Assembly (NCBI RefSeq): GCF_003970385.1
Contig: NZ_RXZH01000004.1
Span: 1 to 64,000 of the forward strand
Direction: 5' to 3'
DNA: 64,000 nt
DNA from: Vibrio aquaticus
Lineage (GTDB): Bacteria; Pseudomonadota; Gammaproteobacteria; Enterobacterales; Vibrionaceae
The translations under genes were made by a program, and so were the position numbers. Below the pieces are notes generated by a model that had not been told where the DNA came from, ran no database searches, and was given only the letters and a program-made list of their open reading frames with translations. How positions within the stretch are numbered: the first letter of the stretch is position 1; the number at the start of each line of letters is the position of its first letter. Below are positions 28,031 to 37,569 of the stretch, piece after piece.

Positions 28031-29110
28031 ATGAAAAACCCACTCAAAGCACTCCTACTAAGCCTCGCCCTCCCCTTTCCTGCGGTTGCTGCCTCCTGGT
28101 CAGCGGAACCTATTGTAGAAGGCTTAAACATTCCGTGGGGGTTAAGTTATGTCGGTGATAATGCTGTCGTGGTCAGCGAAAAGAATGGAACAGTCGGTCT
28201 TCTTAACCTTTCCAATCAGCAATATTCAGTCATTGGGGCTCATCCTAGCGTTGCTGTATACGGACAAGGGGGGCTACTTGATGTCGCACAATCGCCTTTT
28301 GATGAAAAGACTGTTTATTTCACCTATGCCAAAGCGGTCGGGAATACGATCGAGACAACGCTCAGCCAAGCTAGCTATTCAGAAGGAAAGCTATCAGATT
28401 GGCAAGATGTTCTAGTGACTCATTCAGGTTCTGATGGCGGTCGTCATTTTGGTAGCCGTATCACCTTCGATGATGAGGGCATCTATTTCAGTGTTGGGGA
28501 TAGAGGCGAACGCGATAATGGCCAAAATACTGAAACTCATGCCGGATCTATTCTTAAAATATTATCCACAGGCGAGCCAACTCCCGAGAATCCTTTTCTC
28601 TCACAAAAAACAGCGAAGCCTGAGATATGGAGCTACGGACACCGCAACCCTCAAGGATTGTTCTACGATAGCCAAGAGAAACAGTTATGGTCGATTGAGC
28701 ATGGCCCTAGAGGCGGTGACGAGATCAACTTGATTATGAAAGGGGCTAACTATGGTTGGCCAGTGACTTCACACGGAAAAGAGTATTGGGGGCCTATCTC
28801 CGTTGGGGAGGCCGAAGAAAAAGAAGGCATCATCTCACCACTTAAAGTCTATGTGCCTTCTATCGCCCCCGGTTCACTCTTACTGTACAGAGGCAGTACA
28901 TATCCTGAGCTAAACGGTAAATTGCTCGCAGGGGCGCTTAAGTTGGCCCATATCAATGTATTAACCATCGTAGATGGTGCCATTACCCAAGAACAAAGAA
29001 TACTAGAAGATCTTGGTGAACGAATTCGCGATATCGAAGCACTGCCTTCAGGAGACATCATTTTCTCAACCGACAGTGGTAAGATTTACCGTCTGGTTAG
29101 GCAGGATTAG
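28031..29110 (+). CDS. PQQ-dependent aldose sugar dehydrogenase-like protein
   Basis: A 359-residue periplasmic beta-propeller of the glucose/sorbosone dehydrogenase family, as E. coli YliI. It has a signal peptide ending AVAAS (about 1-20). Family landmarks: GLNIPWGLSYVGDN, VYGQGGLLDVAQSPFDEKTVYFTYA, SYGHRNPQGLFYD and EHGPRGGDEINLI, which holds the calcium/PQQ region. Start ATG 28031 follows AAGGA with good spacing. PQQ synthesis genes are not in the window. It diverges from tetR, with the operator cluster between, so co-regulation is possible but not shown. Its 3' end overlaps the convergent GGDEF gene by 14 bp. Confidence 0.87.
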   Translation: MKNPLKALLLSLALPFPAVAASWSAEPIVEGLNIPWGLSYVGDNAVVVSEKNGTVGLLNLSNQQYSVIGAHPSVAVYGQGGLLDVAQSPFDEKTVYFTYAKAVGNTIETTLSQASYSEGKLSDWQDVLVTHSGSDGGRHFGSRITFDDEGIYFSVGDRGERDNGQNTETHAGSILKILSTGEPTPENPFLSQKTAKPEIWSYGHRNPQGLFYDSQEKQLWSIEHGPRGGDEINLIMKGANYGWPVTSHGKEYWGPISVGEAEEKEGIISPLKVYVPSIAPGSLLLYRGSTYPELNGKLLAGALKLAHINVLTIVDGAITQEQRILEDLGERIRDIEALPSGDIIFSTDSGKIYRLVRQD

Positions 29111-30650
29111 TCACTTCCAATGCGGGCTGCTCTAGCTCGCTATTTTCACGGCTGCCACTCCAACTCACTTGGTTACGCCCTTTACCTTTCGAGCAATAGA
29201 GCGCCTTATCCGCCGCATTGAACATCGACTCTTGCAGATCTTGATGGGTATGGAAATGTTCATCAATATCTTTCTGGTTCGAGACAGAGCCACCAATAGA
29301 CATAGTGACATGTCCGTAAGGTGCATTCCCTTCATGAGTAATACCCAATCCTTCGATCTCTTTTCTCAATCGCTCAGTGAAATTGACCAACTGCGACAAG
29401 TCCGTTCTTGCACACAGTAAGACGAACTCTTCCCCACCGTAACGAAACGCTAAATCGGTATCCCGGGCGAGTTCGTTGATTTTCGCTCCGACAAGAGAGA
29501 GGGCGTTGTCACCTTCGGTATGACCATAACGATCATTGAATGCCTTAAAGTTATCGACATCGCAGACGATCAGTCCTACATACTGCCCTTTTGCGATTTG
29601 ACGACGTATATAGGGCAATGCATTTTGTGTGTAGTTGTAACGTGAGCCTAAGCCTGTGAGTGGGTCAGTATCGGAGCGTTTACGTAATATACTAAGCTGA
29701 TGATCAATTTTGGTGAGTAGCCCTTGGTAAGCTCTGGCGAGCTGACCGATTTCGTCTCCGCGTTCTATGGCCTCGAGATCGCCAATCTGCTCGTTGGCCG
29801 TGCCTGCGCGCATATGATCTGCCAGAGACTTAAGCGGCGACACAATCCAGTGAGAAATCCAACCAATCAGGACTAAGGAAATCGCCAAGGCAACAATCGC
29901 TTCAGCGATAATCTCTTCGACTAAGGAGTGTTGTAGATCGGTCAAGTCACTGGCATCAAATACGGCCCACAATTCACCGCCATTTTTGTTCTGCAGGGGA
30001 ATAACGATATTGAGCGTGCACGTCTCGTCATCAAGGTAATATTGCTCTTGATTAACGACTGGCTTTGTCCAAGGCACGTAGATATTGTCAGAAATGAAGC
30101 GACTTTCTAGTAAAGAGTCATATTCTCGCTGCATAAGCGTTTGGTAGAATCGGAGTTTATTTAAAGTCGGTGCGCCCTGCTCTTTTGCTTGAGCAACACG
30201 TAAATTGGTTTCAAACAATTTTTCTTCTAATGAGCCAAGTTCTTGGGGTTCAACATCAGCGCGCCATAGATACTCTAAACGCTTAAAAAAGCGGACATGG
30301 ACTTGTTGGTCCGAATGATCAGCGACGCCAGATACCTCAAGAAATTCTAAATCATCAACGGCTGCCCAAACCTTTTTGGTGTCAGCATCGGTCAATTTTA
30401 CATAGTTGATATCGGCGACTGAATTGGATATTGAAGGGATATGAGGAGCAAGCGTGAGTTTGGCTATGGTTGCCGAGTATTCTACATGTCGATTCCATTC
30501 ACTGTGATAACGGGTATAGCTAAAACCAGAAATTAAGATCAGAACCAACACAAGATGGGAAACCACCAACATTTGGTTGATCGAAAGTTTAGCGAACCAC
30601 TTTTTCACTAGGTTTTGAATCTTCAATACTTTCCCACTCACTACAAACAT
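29097..30650 (-). CDS. Membrane diguanylate cyclase with periplasmic sensor and HAMP
   Basis: A 517-residue inner-membrane protein. The first membrane segment is at about 27-46, followed by a periplasmic sensor region (about 47-240), a second membrane segment (about 247-268), a HAMP domain (about 269-325) and a GGDEF domain (about 335-495). RYGGEEF (about 405-409) is intact and RDTD forms the I-site before it. The activating signal is unknown. The ATG at 30650 has no clear ribosome binding site; a TTG at about 30624 is a possible alternative. Confidence 0.88.
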   Translation of the reverse strand: MFVVSGKVLKIQNLVKKWFAKLSINQMLVVSHLVLVLILISGFSYTRYHSEWNRHVEYSATIAKLTLAPHIPSISNSVADINYVKLTDADTKKVWAAVDDLEFLEVSGVADHSDQQVHVRFFKRLEYLWRADVEPQELGSLEEKLFETNLRVAQAKEQGAPTLNKLRFYQTLMQREYDSLLESRFISDNIYVPWTKPVVNQEQYYLDDETCTLNIVIPLQNKNGGELWAVFDASDLTDLQHSLVEEIIAEAIVALAISLVLIGWISHWIVSPLKSLADHMRAGTANEQIGDLEAIERGDEIGQLARAYQGLLTKIDHQLSILRKRSDTDPLTGLGSRYNYTQNALPYIRRQIAKGQYVGLIVCDVDNFKAFNDRYGHTEGDNALSLVGAKINELARDTDLAFRYGGEEFVLLCARTDLSQLVNFTERLRKEIEGLGITHEGNAPYGHVTMSIGGSVSNQKDIDEHFHTHQDLQESMFNAADKALYCSKGKGRNQVSWSGSRENSELEQPALEVTNPA

Positions 30651-30974
30651 CTAGAACAAGCGCAATACGTTGAGCAATCGATACGCTACAAGCTGCCTCT
30701 GACTCTATGGGTGCTCTTGGTATCATTTTGTTGTTTTATTGATTCTGCGATACCAGTTTATAAATCGTGGGTATTCTATTCGATTTGAAAATAAATTCAC
30801 CAAAAAAGTATGAATAAACGTCACTCAATTGTCATCTATGCATAGTTTTGACGATAAAAATTAACTAGAGAGGTACTTGGCAGAAAAATGTTGAGTATGA
30901 AAATAGCTTAACCTGAGTGCCAGAGAAGACACAGACAAGAGATAAGAGATAAGAGATAAGTCAGGAGAGCAAAA
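30651..30974. other. Intergenic region with short tandem repeats
   Basis: It lies between the GGDEF gene and the terminator of the tRNA cluster and must hold the GGDEF promoter. A 7-bp unit AGATAAG is repeated exactly three times at 30940-30960, with a degenerate copy (AGACAAG) at 30933-30939. No gene was recognised. Confidence 0.6.
30933..30960. repeat. Heptanucleotide tandem repeat
   Basis: Three exact copies and one variant copy of AGATAAG. It is intergenic, 3' of the tRNA terminator. The copy number could vary between strains. Confidence 0.8.
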
Positions 30975-31006
30975 ACGAAAAAGCCCCAGCATCTCTGCTA
31001 GGGCTT
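30975..31006 (-). terminator. Terminator of the tRNA cluster
   Basis: On the minus strand AAGCCCTAGC pairs with GCTGGGGCTT and is followed by TTTTCG. It lies directly after the last tRNA. Confidence 0.85.
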
Positions 31007-31012
31007 CGTATT

Positions 31013-31088
31013 TGGAGCGACACACGAGGTTCGAACTCGTGACCTCAACCTTGGCAAGGTTGCGCTCTACCAACTGAGCTAGTGTCGC
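31013..31088 (-). tRNA. tRNA-Gly (GCC)
   Basis: A 76-nt cloverleaf with encoded CCA. The acceptor GCGACAC pairs with GTGTCGC. The anticodon loop TTGCCAA gives GCC. Identical to the copy at 31289-31364. Confidence 0.97.
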
Positions 31089-31117
31089 ATTTTTTCGCTA
31101 ATCAATAAGCGATTAGA

Positions 31118-31206
31118 TGGTGCCCCGGGCCGGACTTGAACCGGCACAACGCGAACGTCGAGGGATTTTAAATCCCTTGTGTCTACCAATTCCACCACCA
31201 GGGCAC
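31118..31206 (-). tRNA. tRNA-Leu (TAA)
   Basis: 89 nt with a long variable arm, acceptor GTGCCCT/GGGGCAC and encoded CCA. The anticodon loop TTTAAAA gives TAA. Confidence 0.97.
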
Positions 31207-31288
31207 ACAAATCTAAATTTGTGATGCCTTTACTGAAGTAAGTAAAACACCATCTTGATATCGAACTAAATTTCGCTATCCAAAAATT

Positions 31289-31364
31289 TGGAGCGACACA
31301 CGAGGTTCGAACTCGTGACCTCAACCTTGGCAAGGTTGCGCTCTACCAACTGAGCTAGTGTCGC
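31289..31364 (-). tRNA. tRNA-Gly (GCC), second copy
   Basis: 76 nt with CCA, identical in sequence to the tRNA-Gly at 31013. The two flank tRNA-Leu, giving the order Cys-Gly-Leu-Gly in transcription. Confidence 0.97.
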
Positions 31365-31367
31365 AAA

Positions 31368-31441
31368 TGGAGGCGCGTCCCGGAGTCGAACCGAGGTCCA
31401 CGGATTTGCAATCCGCTGCATAGCCACTCTGCCAACACGCC
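31368..31441 (-). tRNA. tRNA-Cys (GCA)
   Basis: 74 nt with encoded CCA. The acceptor GGCGTGT pairs with the GCGCC end, and the anticodon loop TTGCAAA gives GCA. First gene of the tRNA cluster, as in the uvrC-pgsA-tRNA neighbourhood of enterobacteria. Confidence 0.97.
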
Positions 31442-31491
31442 TTCAACCCTTTAGAAGCAATCTTGCTGCGTTCCTCTTGGGTACGGAATGC

Positions 31492-31519
31492 ATTCTACGG
31501 ATTCGCTCTGATGAGTCAA
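31492..31519 (-). promoter_or_regulatory. Sigma-70 promoter of the tRNA cluster
   Basis: On the minus strand TTGACT and TAGAAT are separated by 16 bp, about 50 bp before tRNA-Cys. Confidence 0.7.
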
Positions 31520-31645
31520 CACTAATTTTAAAATTTTGAATCGTTTGTCTATTTAACGTTCAAAAGCAGCCAAATTGTTCAGTTAATTAGCAAATATACG
31601 GTCATATTCAGGCAGTTAACTGTGGTTAGCATATTGTAGATACAA

Positions 31646-31671
31646 AAAAGCGGACCTAAGCCCGCTTTCTG
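31646..31671 (-). terminator. Terminator after pgsA
   Basis: On the minus strand AAGCGGGCTTAGGTCCGCTT followed by TTTT forms a short hairpin. It begins at the pgsA stop codon. Confidence 0.75.
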
Positions 31672-32229
31672 TTAATGATGTTCTTCGTCTAGCAAATCGT
31701 CTTTGGCTGCCATGAGATATTGCGCCATCGACCAGTAGGTCAGAATCGTTGCAATGTACAGTGCAGCATAGCCTACCCACACCATCCAATCATCGTGACG
31801 CCAGATCAGTACCCAAAGTGCGAACATTTGACTGACGGTCTTCACCTTCCCTACCCAAGAAACGGCCACACTCGCACGTTTACCGATTTCAGCCATCCAC
31901 TCTCGCAGTGCCGAAATAATGATTTCACGGGCAATCATAGTGACCGCAGGAATCGTCACCCAAATCGAAGCGTAATGTTCTGTGATAAGAATCAGAGCAG
32001 TGGCAACGAGTACTTTATCTGCGACTGGATCAATAAAAGCACCAAAACGGGAGGTTTGACCTAACTTTCTAGCCAACATGCCATCAAGCCAATCTGTAAA
32101 GCCTGCCACCCAGAAGACCATCGCAGCGGCGAAAGGAGACCAGCTATAAGGAAGATAGAAAACAACGACAAATACTGGGATCAAGAAAAGTCGCAACAAA
32201 GACAAGATGTTCGGGATATTTAAACGCAT
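31672..32229 (-). CDS. pgsA: CDP-diacylglycerol-glycerol-3-phosphate 3-phosphatidyltransferase
   Basis: Makes phosphatidylglycerolphosphate at the inner membrane, the first step to phosphatidylglycerol and cardiolipin. It is 185 residues with several membrane helices. The CDP-alcohol phosphotransferase motif D-G-x2-A-R-x8-G-x3-D-x3-D is visible as [27 protein letters not shown]. It follows uvrC, 78 bp downstream on the same strand, the common gamma-proteobacterial order. Confidence 0.95.
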   Translation of the reverse strand: MRLNIPNILSLLRLFLIPVFVVVFYLPYSWSPFAAAMVFWVAGFTDWLDGMLARKLGQTSRFGAFIDPVADKVLVATALILITEHYASIWVTIPAVTMIAREIIISALREWMAEIGKRASVAVSWVGKVKTVSQMFALWVLIWRHDDWMVWVGYAALYIATILTYWSMAQYLMAAKDDLLDEEHH

Positions 32230-32307
32230 ATTTTTTAAAGGCTCTTTTTGTTTGCGTATTGCTCTATTTGGTGCTTCAAACAGGGCTCTTATGGTGCGGG
32301 ATTTTTG

Positions 32308-34137
32308 TTATTGTTTCAATGCTTGATAGATGTTTTCTGCCAAACTAACGCTAATACCCGGCACTTTGGCGATTTCTTCGACACTTGCCCGTTTGAGTTC
32401 TTGCAATCCTCCCATGTATTTCAGTAAGGCTTGGCGACGCTTCGGCCCTACCCCTTCAATGCCCTCTAACGCACTGGTTCTGCGTGTTTTTCCTCGCTTC
32501 GCTCTGTGCCCTGCAATGGCATGATTGTGGCTCTCATCCCGAATATGCTGCATCAGATGAAGTGCTGGTGCATCACTTGGCAGGTTAAACTCATCCCCTT
32601 CTGTGGTAATCAAAGTTTCCAAACCTGGTTTACGAGTCACACCTTTAGCGATACCGATTAATCGAGGTCGCTTAGGCCAATCCCCCCAATATTGAGTAAT
32701 GATCTCATGGGCACGATTCAGCTGACCTTTGCCACCATCAATAAAGACGATGTCTGGAATTTTCTCGACATCCAACTGTTTGGAGTAGCGTCGGTCTAAC
32801 GCTTGCCCCATCGCAGCATAGTCATCGCCACCGGTAATACCCGTAATGTTGTAACGACGGTACTCTTGCTTAACCGGACCTTCTTGGTTAAACACCACGC
32901 AAGAAGCAATCGTGCTTTCCCCCATAGTATGGGAGATATCAAAACACTCCATACGCGTGATACTGTCCATATTGAGCAACTCTCTCAGTTCTTTAAAACG
33001 CTGAGAGATCGTCATTTTATGGTTGATCTTGGTGGTAATTGCCGTCAGCGCATTGGTATTTGAAAGCTTGAGATAGCGTCCCCGTGTTCCTGTTGGATTA
33101 ACGTGAAACTGAACCTTACGCCCTGCAATGTCGGTGAGCGCACTTTCAAGTGGTTCTGTATCTTCAACTAAACCACTATTAAGAATGATTCGTGTCGGGA
33201 CGGTTCTCGCTTCATTGTGACTGAGATAATACTGACTCAAAAAGCTGTAAAAGACCTCTTGCTGCGTTGTGCTGTTGGGGATTTTAGGGAAATGACTGCG
33301 ACTGCCGAGCACTTTACCTTGGCGAATCATCAAGATGTGGATACAGGCAATGCCATTTTCTTGAGCAAAGCCCAACACATCCATATCGTCCATGGAATCT
33401 TCCGAAACAAACTGCTGCTCTTGCACTCGGCGAATGGCCTGAATTTGATCGCGAAACTTCGCCGCCTCTTCAAAACGCAACGACTGACTCGCCTGCTCCA
33501 TTTTTTCGACTAAAGAGCTTAAGACCTGCTGGTCTTTGCCTTGCAGGAACAAACGAACCAAATCCACCAGCTCAGAATACTCTTGATCTGAGATTACGCT
33601 ACTCACACATGGGGCAGCACAACGACCAATTTGGTACATCAAGCATGGGCGTGTTCGGTTGCCGTAGACGGTGTCTTCACACTGTCGAACCGGAAAGATT
33701 TTTTGCAGTAGATGGAGTGTTTCTCGAACGGCTCCAGAATCAGGATAAGGCCCAAAGTATTCGCCTTTGCGCTTTTTTGAACCACGGTGCATCGACAAGC
33801 GCGGGTGTTTATGTCCACTGACAAAGATGTATGGATAAGACTTATCGTCACGCAGTAACACATTGTACTTAGGCAAATACTGCTTGATGTAGTTGTGCTC
33901 TAAGATCAGCGCTTCTGTTTCGGTATGCGTGACTGTGACATCGATTTTATCAATGTTGCTGACGAGGGCGCGCGTTTTCTCACTGTCTACTTTGCTGCGA
34001 AAGTAACTAGATAGGCGCTTTTTAAGATCTTTGGCTTTACCGACATAAATGACAACAGCCTCGGCGTTATACATACGATAAACGCCAGGCTGATTAGTCA
34101 CTGTTTTTAGAAAAGAAGCCGAATCAAATTGGCTCAT
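32308..34137 (-). CDS. uvrC: Excinuclease ABC subunit C
   Basis: Nuclease of UvrABC nucleotide-excision repair that cuts on both sides of the lesion. The 609-residue length is typical. It has the GIY-YIG domain (about 17-95: [24 protein letters not shown]), a UVR domain (about 205-240), the UvrC endonuclease region with [21 protein letters not shown], and a C-terminal helix-hairpin-helix pair ([19 protein letters not shown]). It follows varA by 47 bp and is likely cotranscribed with it. Confidence 0.96.
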   Translation of the reverse strand: MSQFDSASFLKTVTNQPGVYRMYNAEAVVIYVGKAKDLKKRLSSYFRSKVDSEKTRALVSNIDKIDVTVTHTETEALILEHNYIKQYLPKYNVLLRDDKSYPYIFVSGHKHPRLSMHRGSKKRKGEYFGPYPDSGAVRETLHLLQKIFPVRQCEDTVYGNRTRPCLMYQIGRCAAPCVSSVISDQEYSELVDLVRLFLQGKDQQVLSSLVEKMEQASQSLRFEEAAKFRDQIQAIRRVQEQQFVSEDSMDDMDVLGFAQENGIACIHILMIRQGKVLGSRSHFPKIPNSTTQQEVFYSFLSQYYLSHNEARTVPTRIILNSGLVEDTEPLESALTDIAGRKVQFHVNPTGTRGRYLKLSNTNALTAITTKINHKMTISQRFKELRELLNMDSITRMECFDISHTMGESTIASCVVFNQEGPVKQEYRRYNITGITGGDDYAAMGQALDRRYSKQLDVEKIPDIVFIDGGKGQLNRAHEIITQYWGDWPKRPRLIGIAKGVTRKPGLETLITTEGDEFNLPSDAPALHLMQHIRDESHNHAIAGHRAKRGKTRRTSALEGIEGVGPKRRQALLKYMGGLQELKRASVEEIAKVPGISVSLAENIYQALKQ

Positions 34138-34184
34138 ACTGACCCCATGAATAGGCTTTTTTAGAACGGCGATGTGAACAGTAA

Positions 34185-34829
34185 TTACAGGGTTTCGGTA
34201 TCGATCATACCGTGTCGAATTGCCAAGTGCGTCAATTCAACATCACCGCTGATGTCCAACTTGTTAAACAAGCGGTAGCGGTAACTGTTTACTGTTTTTG
34301 GGCTTAAGTTTAACTGCTCGGAAATGTCAGTTACCTTCTGCCCTTTGGTGATCATCATCATGATTTGCAATTCACGCTCAGACAGATCAGCAAACGGGTT
34401 TTCCGAAGCCGGAGAAAGTTGACTTAGCGCCATCTGTTGAGCAATTTCTGGAGAAATGTAGCGTTGACCACTATTCACCATGCGTATTGCATTCACCATT
34501 TCATCTGGACCTGCGCCTTTGGTTAAATAACCCGCTGCGCCTGCCTGCATCACTTTAGTTGGAAACGGATTTTCCGTATGAACAGTTAAAACGATAATTT
34601 TCACATCTGGATTGAAACGCAGGATCTTCTTGGTCGCTTCAAGACCGCCAATGCCCGGCATGTTCATATCCATTAAAATGACATCGGCATGATTGCTACG
34701 ACACCATTTTACTGCTTCTTCACCGCTTTCAGCTTCCCCTGCTACGTTCATTCCACGGACGTCTTCAATAATACGTCGTATCCCTGTGCGAACCAGCTCG
34801 TGATCATCTACAAGGAAAACATTAATCAA
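34185..34829 (-). CDS. varA: LuxR-type response regulator VarA (UvrY/GacA)
   Basis: A 214-residue two-component regulator. The receiver domain (about 1-120) has phosphoacceptor Asp54 in [11 protein letters not shown]; the C-terminal LuxR-type helix-turn-helix (about 148-210) has [25 protein letters not shown]. The position upstream of uvrC identifies it as the GacA/UvrY/VarA family, which switches on CsrB-type small RNAs that sequester CsrA. The sensor kinase VarS is not in the window. Confidence 0.93.
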   Translation of the reverse strand: MINVFLVDDHELVRTGIRRIIEDVRGMNVAGEAESGEEAVKWCRSNHADVILMDMNMPGIGGLEATKKILRFNPDVKIIVLTVHTENPFPTKVMQAGAAGYLTKGAGPDEMVNAIRMVNSGQRYISPEIAQQMALSQLSPASENPFADLSERELQIMMMITKGQKVTDISEQLNLSPKTVNSYRYRLFNKLDISGDVELTHLAIRHGMIDTETL

Positions 34830-35202
34830 ACTTGTATCTCCACACTATTACTTTGGCTCTGCACCCCACAAACTGTGGATTACAGCATTGCTGCCTAGTT
34901 TAACTTAAATCATAAAAATTTGCGTACACTGAATATGTGCTGAAACGCGAAGATTAGCAAGAACTTATTTTCATATCTGCCGCCTAAATTGCAATTAATC
35001 TAATAATCAATAGGTTAAGTGTGGTTTTGTGCTTTATCGTTCGATTAAATTTTCCTCTAAAGAGGTAGTAAAATCTTCACTTAAATACGTTTCTCTCCCC
35101 TCTAATTACCGTCAATCAGCCGTTCTATTTATCTCATCTTGCCTGTGGTAATCTATGTACTGCACATCAGCCAATGCGACACCTCTCGCCTCGTTTCTTA
35201 GT
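34830..35202. other. Divergent promoter region of varA and polB
   Basis: About 370 AT-rich bp between the two start codons. I see no gene. I looked for a LexA box (CTGT-N8-ACAG) because polB is an SOS gene in E. coli and did not find a convincing one. Confidence 0.5.
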
Positions 35203-37569
35203 ATGGTCATTCAAAGCGGATTTTTACTTACACGCCAAGCTCGCGACATCAATGGGCAGACGCAAATAGAATTATGGATCTCGACACCGCAAGGCCCTAC
35301 ACAACTCATTGTTCAAGGCGAGCAGCCGGTGTTCTTTATCCACCAAGCGGCTCTTGAAAGCGCTCAAGCTATTGCCAAGCCTCTTGGGCTGCCTGTTCAA
35401 TGGAAACCACTCGACTTACGCAGTTTTGAGCTAGAACCTCTTTGCGCTTGCTATTGCCCAACGGTGAAACAATCACAACAACTCAGCAATGCATTAAAAC
35501 AGTATGAACTGACGGTGTTGGAAGATGATATTCGCTTAGCTGACCGCTATTTGATGGAGCGGTTTATTAAAGGAAGTCTTGAGTTTACTGGAGTGGAGCG
35601 CACGAGCTCATCTCATTTTCATCGTTTTCAAGACGTAAAATGTCGCCAAGCTGACTACACGCCTAAGCTCAATGTTGTCTCTCTTGATATCGAATGTTCA
35701 GAAAAAGGCATTCTCTATTCAATTGGACTCGATAGCCCAATGGACAGCCGGGTGATCATGGTTGGCGAGCCGGAACAAGCCGAAACCCAGATTCAGTGGG
35801 TTAAGGATGAGAAAGCCTTATTAGTGGCGATGGTCGAATGGTTTGTGAGGTTTGACCCTGATGTTGTCATCGGCTGGAACGTCATCGACTTTGATTTCCG
35901 TCTTTTGCACAAGCGGGCCGAATGGAACAAGGTCAAACTCATGATTGGCCGAGGCAATCAAGCAAGCTTTTTCCGTACGTCTAACACCACTCAGCAAGGC
36001 TTTATTTCGATTCCCGGCCGAGTCGTGATGGATGGTATTGATACGTTAAAAAATGCGACCTATCACTTTCGCAGTTGGTCGCTCGAATCTGTTTCTCAAG
36101 AACTGCTCGGCGAAGGTAAGCAGATCCACAATGTGCATGATCGCATGGATGAAATTAACCAAATGTTTCGCCATGACAAGCCTTCACTGGCGAAATACAA
36201 CCTACAAGATTGTGTGCTGGTGAATAAGATTTTTGCTCAAACGCATCTACTTGAATTTGCTATCGAACGCGCCAAGCTGACCGGAGTCGAGATTGACCGC
36301 ATTGGCGGATCCGTCGCGGCGTTCACCAACCTTTACCTGCCTCAAGTTCACCGCGCCGGTTATGTGGCCCCCAACTTGTATCCTGAAAACTGGGTAGCAA
36401 GTCCGGGCGGCTATGTCATGGATTCCATTCCAAACCTGTATGACTCTGTGTTGGTTCTTGATTTTAAAAGCCTTTACCCATCTATCATCCGCAGCTTTTT
36501 GATTGACCCTATGGGACTGATAGAAGGCTTACAATTGGAGATTGGCACCGATGAGAACCAAGCGGTCCCCGGTTTTCGTGGCGGCCAATTCCATCGTACT
36601 CGTCATTTTTTGCCTAAGATGATCGAACATCTTTGGGCGGCTCGTGATGTCGCGAAAAAGAACAACGAGAAAGCCTTCTCGCAAGCGATCAAGATCATCA
36701 TGAACTCGTTTTATGGGGTACTCGGCTCTTCTGGGTGTCGATTTTTCGATACGCGTTTAGCCTCAAGCATTACCATGCGTGGCCATGAAATCATGAAGCA
36801 AACGAAGCGACTGATTGAAGATAAAGGCTATCAAGTGATCTACGGCGACACAGATTCAACCTTTGTGTCTCTCAATGGTGAGTACTCTCAAGCAAAGGCC
36901 GACGAGATTGGCAATGCGTTAGTCGAACATATCAACGATTGGTGGACAACGCACCTTAGAGAAGAATACAACCTAACCTCCATCTTAGAGCTCGAATACG
37001 AAACCCACTATCGTAAGTTTCTGATGCCCACAATTCGCGGCCAAGAAACCGGTTCGAAAAAGCGTTATGCCGGACTGATTGGCGAAGGTGAACAAGAACA
37101 GCTTATCTTCAAAGGGTTAGAGAGTGCGCGAACTGACTGGACACCGCTAGCGCAAGAATTTCAGCAAGCACTCTACTCTATGGTGTTTAAAGGCGATAAC
37201 CCAAGCGAATACGTGCGCCACTTTGTCGAACAAACCAAAGCCGGTGTTCACGACTCAAAGCTCACTTATCAAAAGCGTTTGCGCCGCAAGCTGCATGAGT
37301 ACCAAAAGAACGTGCCTCCTCAGGTTCGTGCCGCTCGAATGGCAGATGAAATCAATGCTCAGCTTGGACGACCGCTACAATATCAAAACAAAGGGCGCAT
37401 TGAGTATGTCATTACCCTTGCAGGGCCGGAGCCGAAAGAGTATCAAAAAAACGCTATCGACTATCAGCACTACATTGATAAACAGCTCAAACCCGTTGCG
37501 GAAGCGATCTTACCGTTTATCGGCATCGATTTCGCTACCTTGAGCGAGCCTCAGCTTGGGCTGTTTTAA
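35203..37569 (+). CDS. polB: DNA polymerase II (family B)
   Basis: Repair and translesion polymerase. The exonuclease domain has the DIE motif in NVVSLDIECSEKG (about residue 160). Polymerase motif A is DFKSLYPSIIRSF (about 420), motif B is KIIMNSFYGVLGSSG, and motif C is YGDTDS. ATG 35203, giving 788 residues, matches the E. coli length (783) and N terminus (GFLLTRQARD); an upstream ATG at 35155 would add 16 unmatched residues. The 3' end overlaps the convergent EIIC-EAL gene by about 60 bp. Confidence 0.95.
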   Translation: MVIQSGFLLTRQARDINGQTQIELWISTPQGPTQLIVQGEQPVFFIHQAALESAQAIAKPLGLPVQWKPLDLRSFELEPLCACYCPTVKQSQQLSNALKQYELTVLEDDIRLADRYLMERFIKGSLEFTGVERTSSSHFHRFQDVKCRQADYTPKLNVVSLDIECSEKGILYSIGLDSPMDSRVIMVGEPEQAETQIQWVKDEKALLVAMVEWFVRFDPDVVIGWNVIDFDFRLLHKRAEWNKVKLMIGRGNQASFFRTSNTTQQGFISIPGRVVMDGIDTLKNATYHFRSWSLESVSQELLGEGKQIHNVHDRMDEINQMFRHDKPSLAKYNLQDCVLVNKIFAQTHLLEFAIERAKLTGVEIDRIGGSVAAFTNLYLPQVHRAGYVAPNLYPENWVASPGGYVMDSIPNLYDSVLVLDFKSLYPSIIRSFLIDPMGLIEGLQLEIGTDENQAVPGFRGGQFHRTRHFLPKMIEHLWAARDVAKKNNEKAFSQAIKIIMNSFYGVLGSSGCRFFDTRLASSITMRGHEIMKQTKRLIEDKGYQVIYGDTDSTFVSLNGEYSQAKADEIGNALVEHINDWWTTHLREEYNLTSILELEYETHYRKFLMPTIRGQETGSKKRYAGLIGEGEQEQLIFKGLESARTDWTPLAQEFQQALYSMVFKGDNPSEYVRHFVEQTKAGVHDSKLTYQKRLRRKLHEYQKNVPPQVRAARMADEINAQLGRPLQYQNKGRIEYVITLAGPEPKEYQKNAIDYQHYIDKQLKPVAEAILPFIGIDFATLSEPQLGLF

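Noticed and set aside
30861..31333. Open frames across the tRNA genes
   Set aside because: They are translations of tRNA-Gly and tRNA-Leu sequence, not protein genes.
34830..35202. LexA box before polB
   Set aside because: A CTGT is present but no ACAG at the right spacing.
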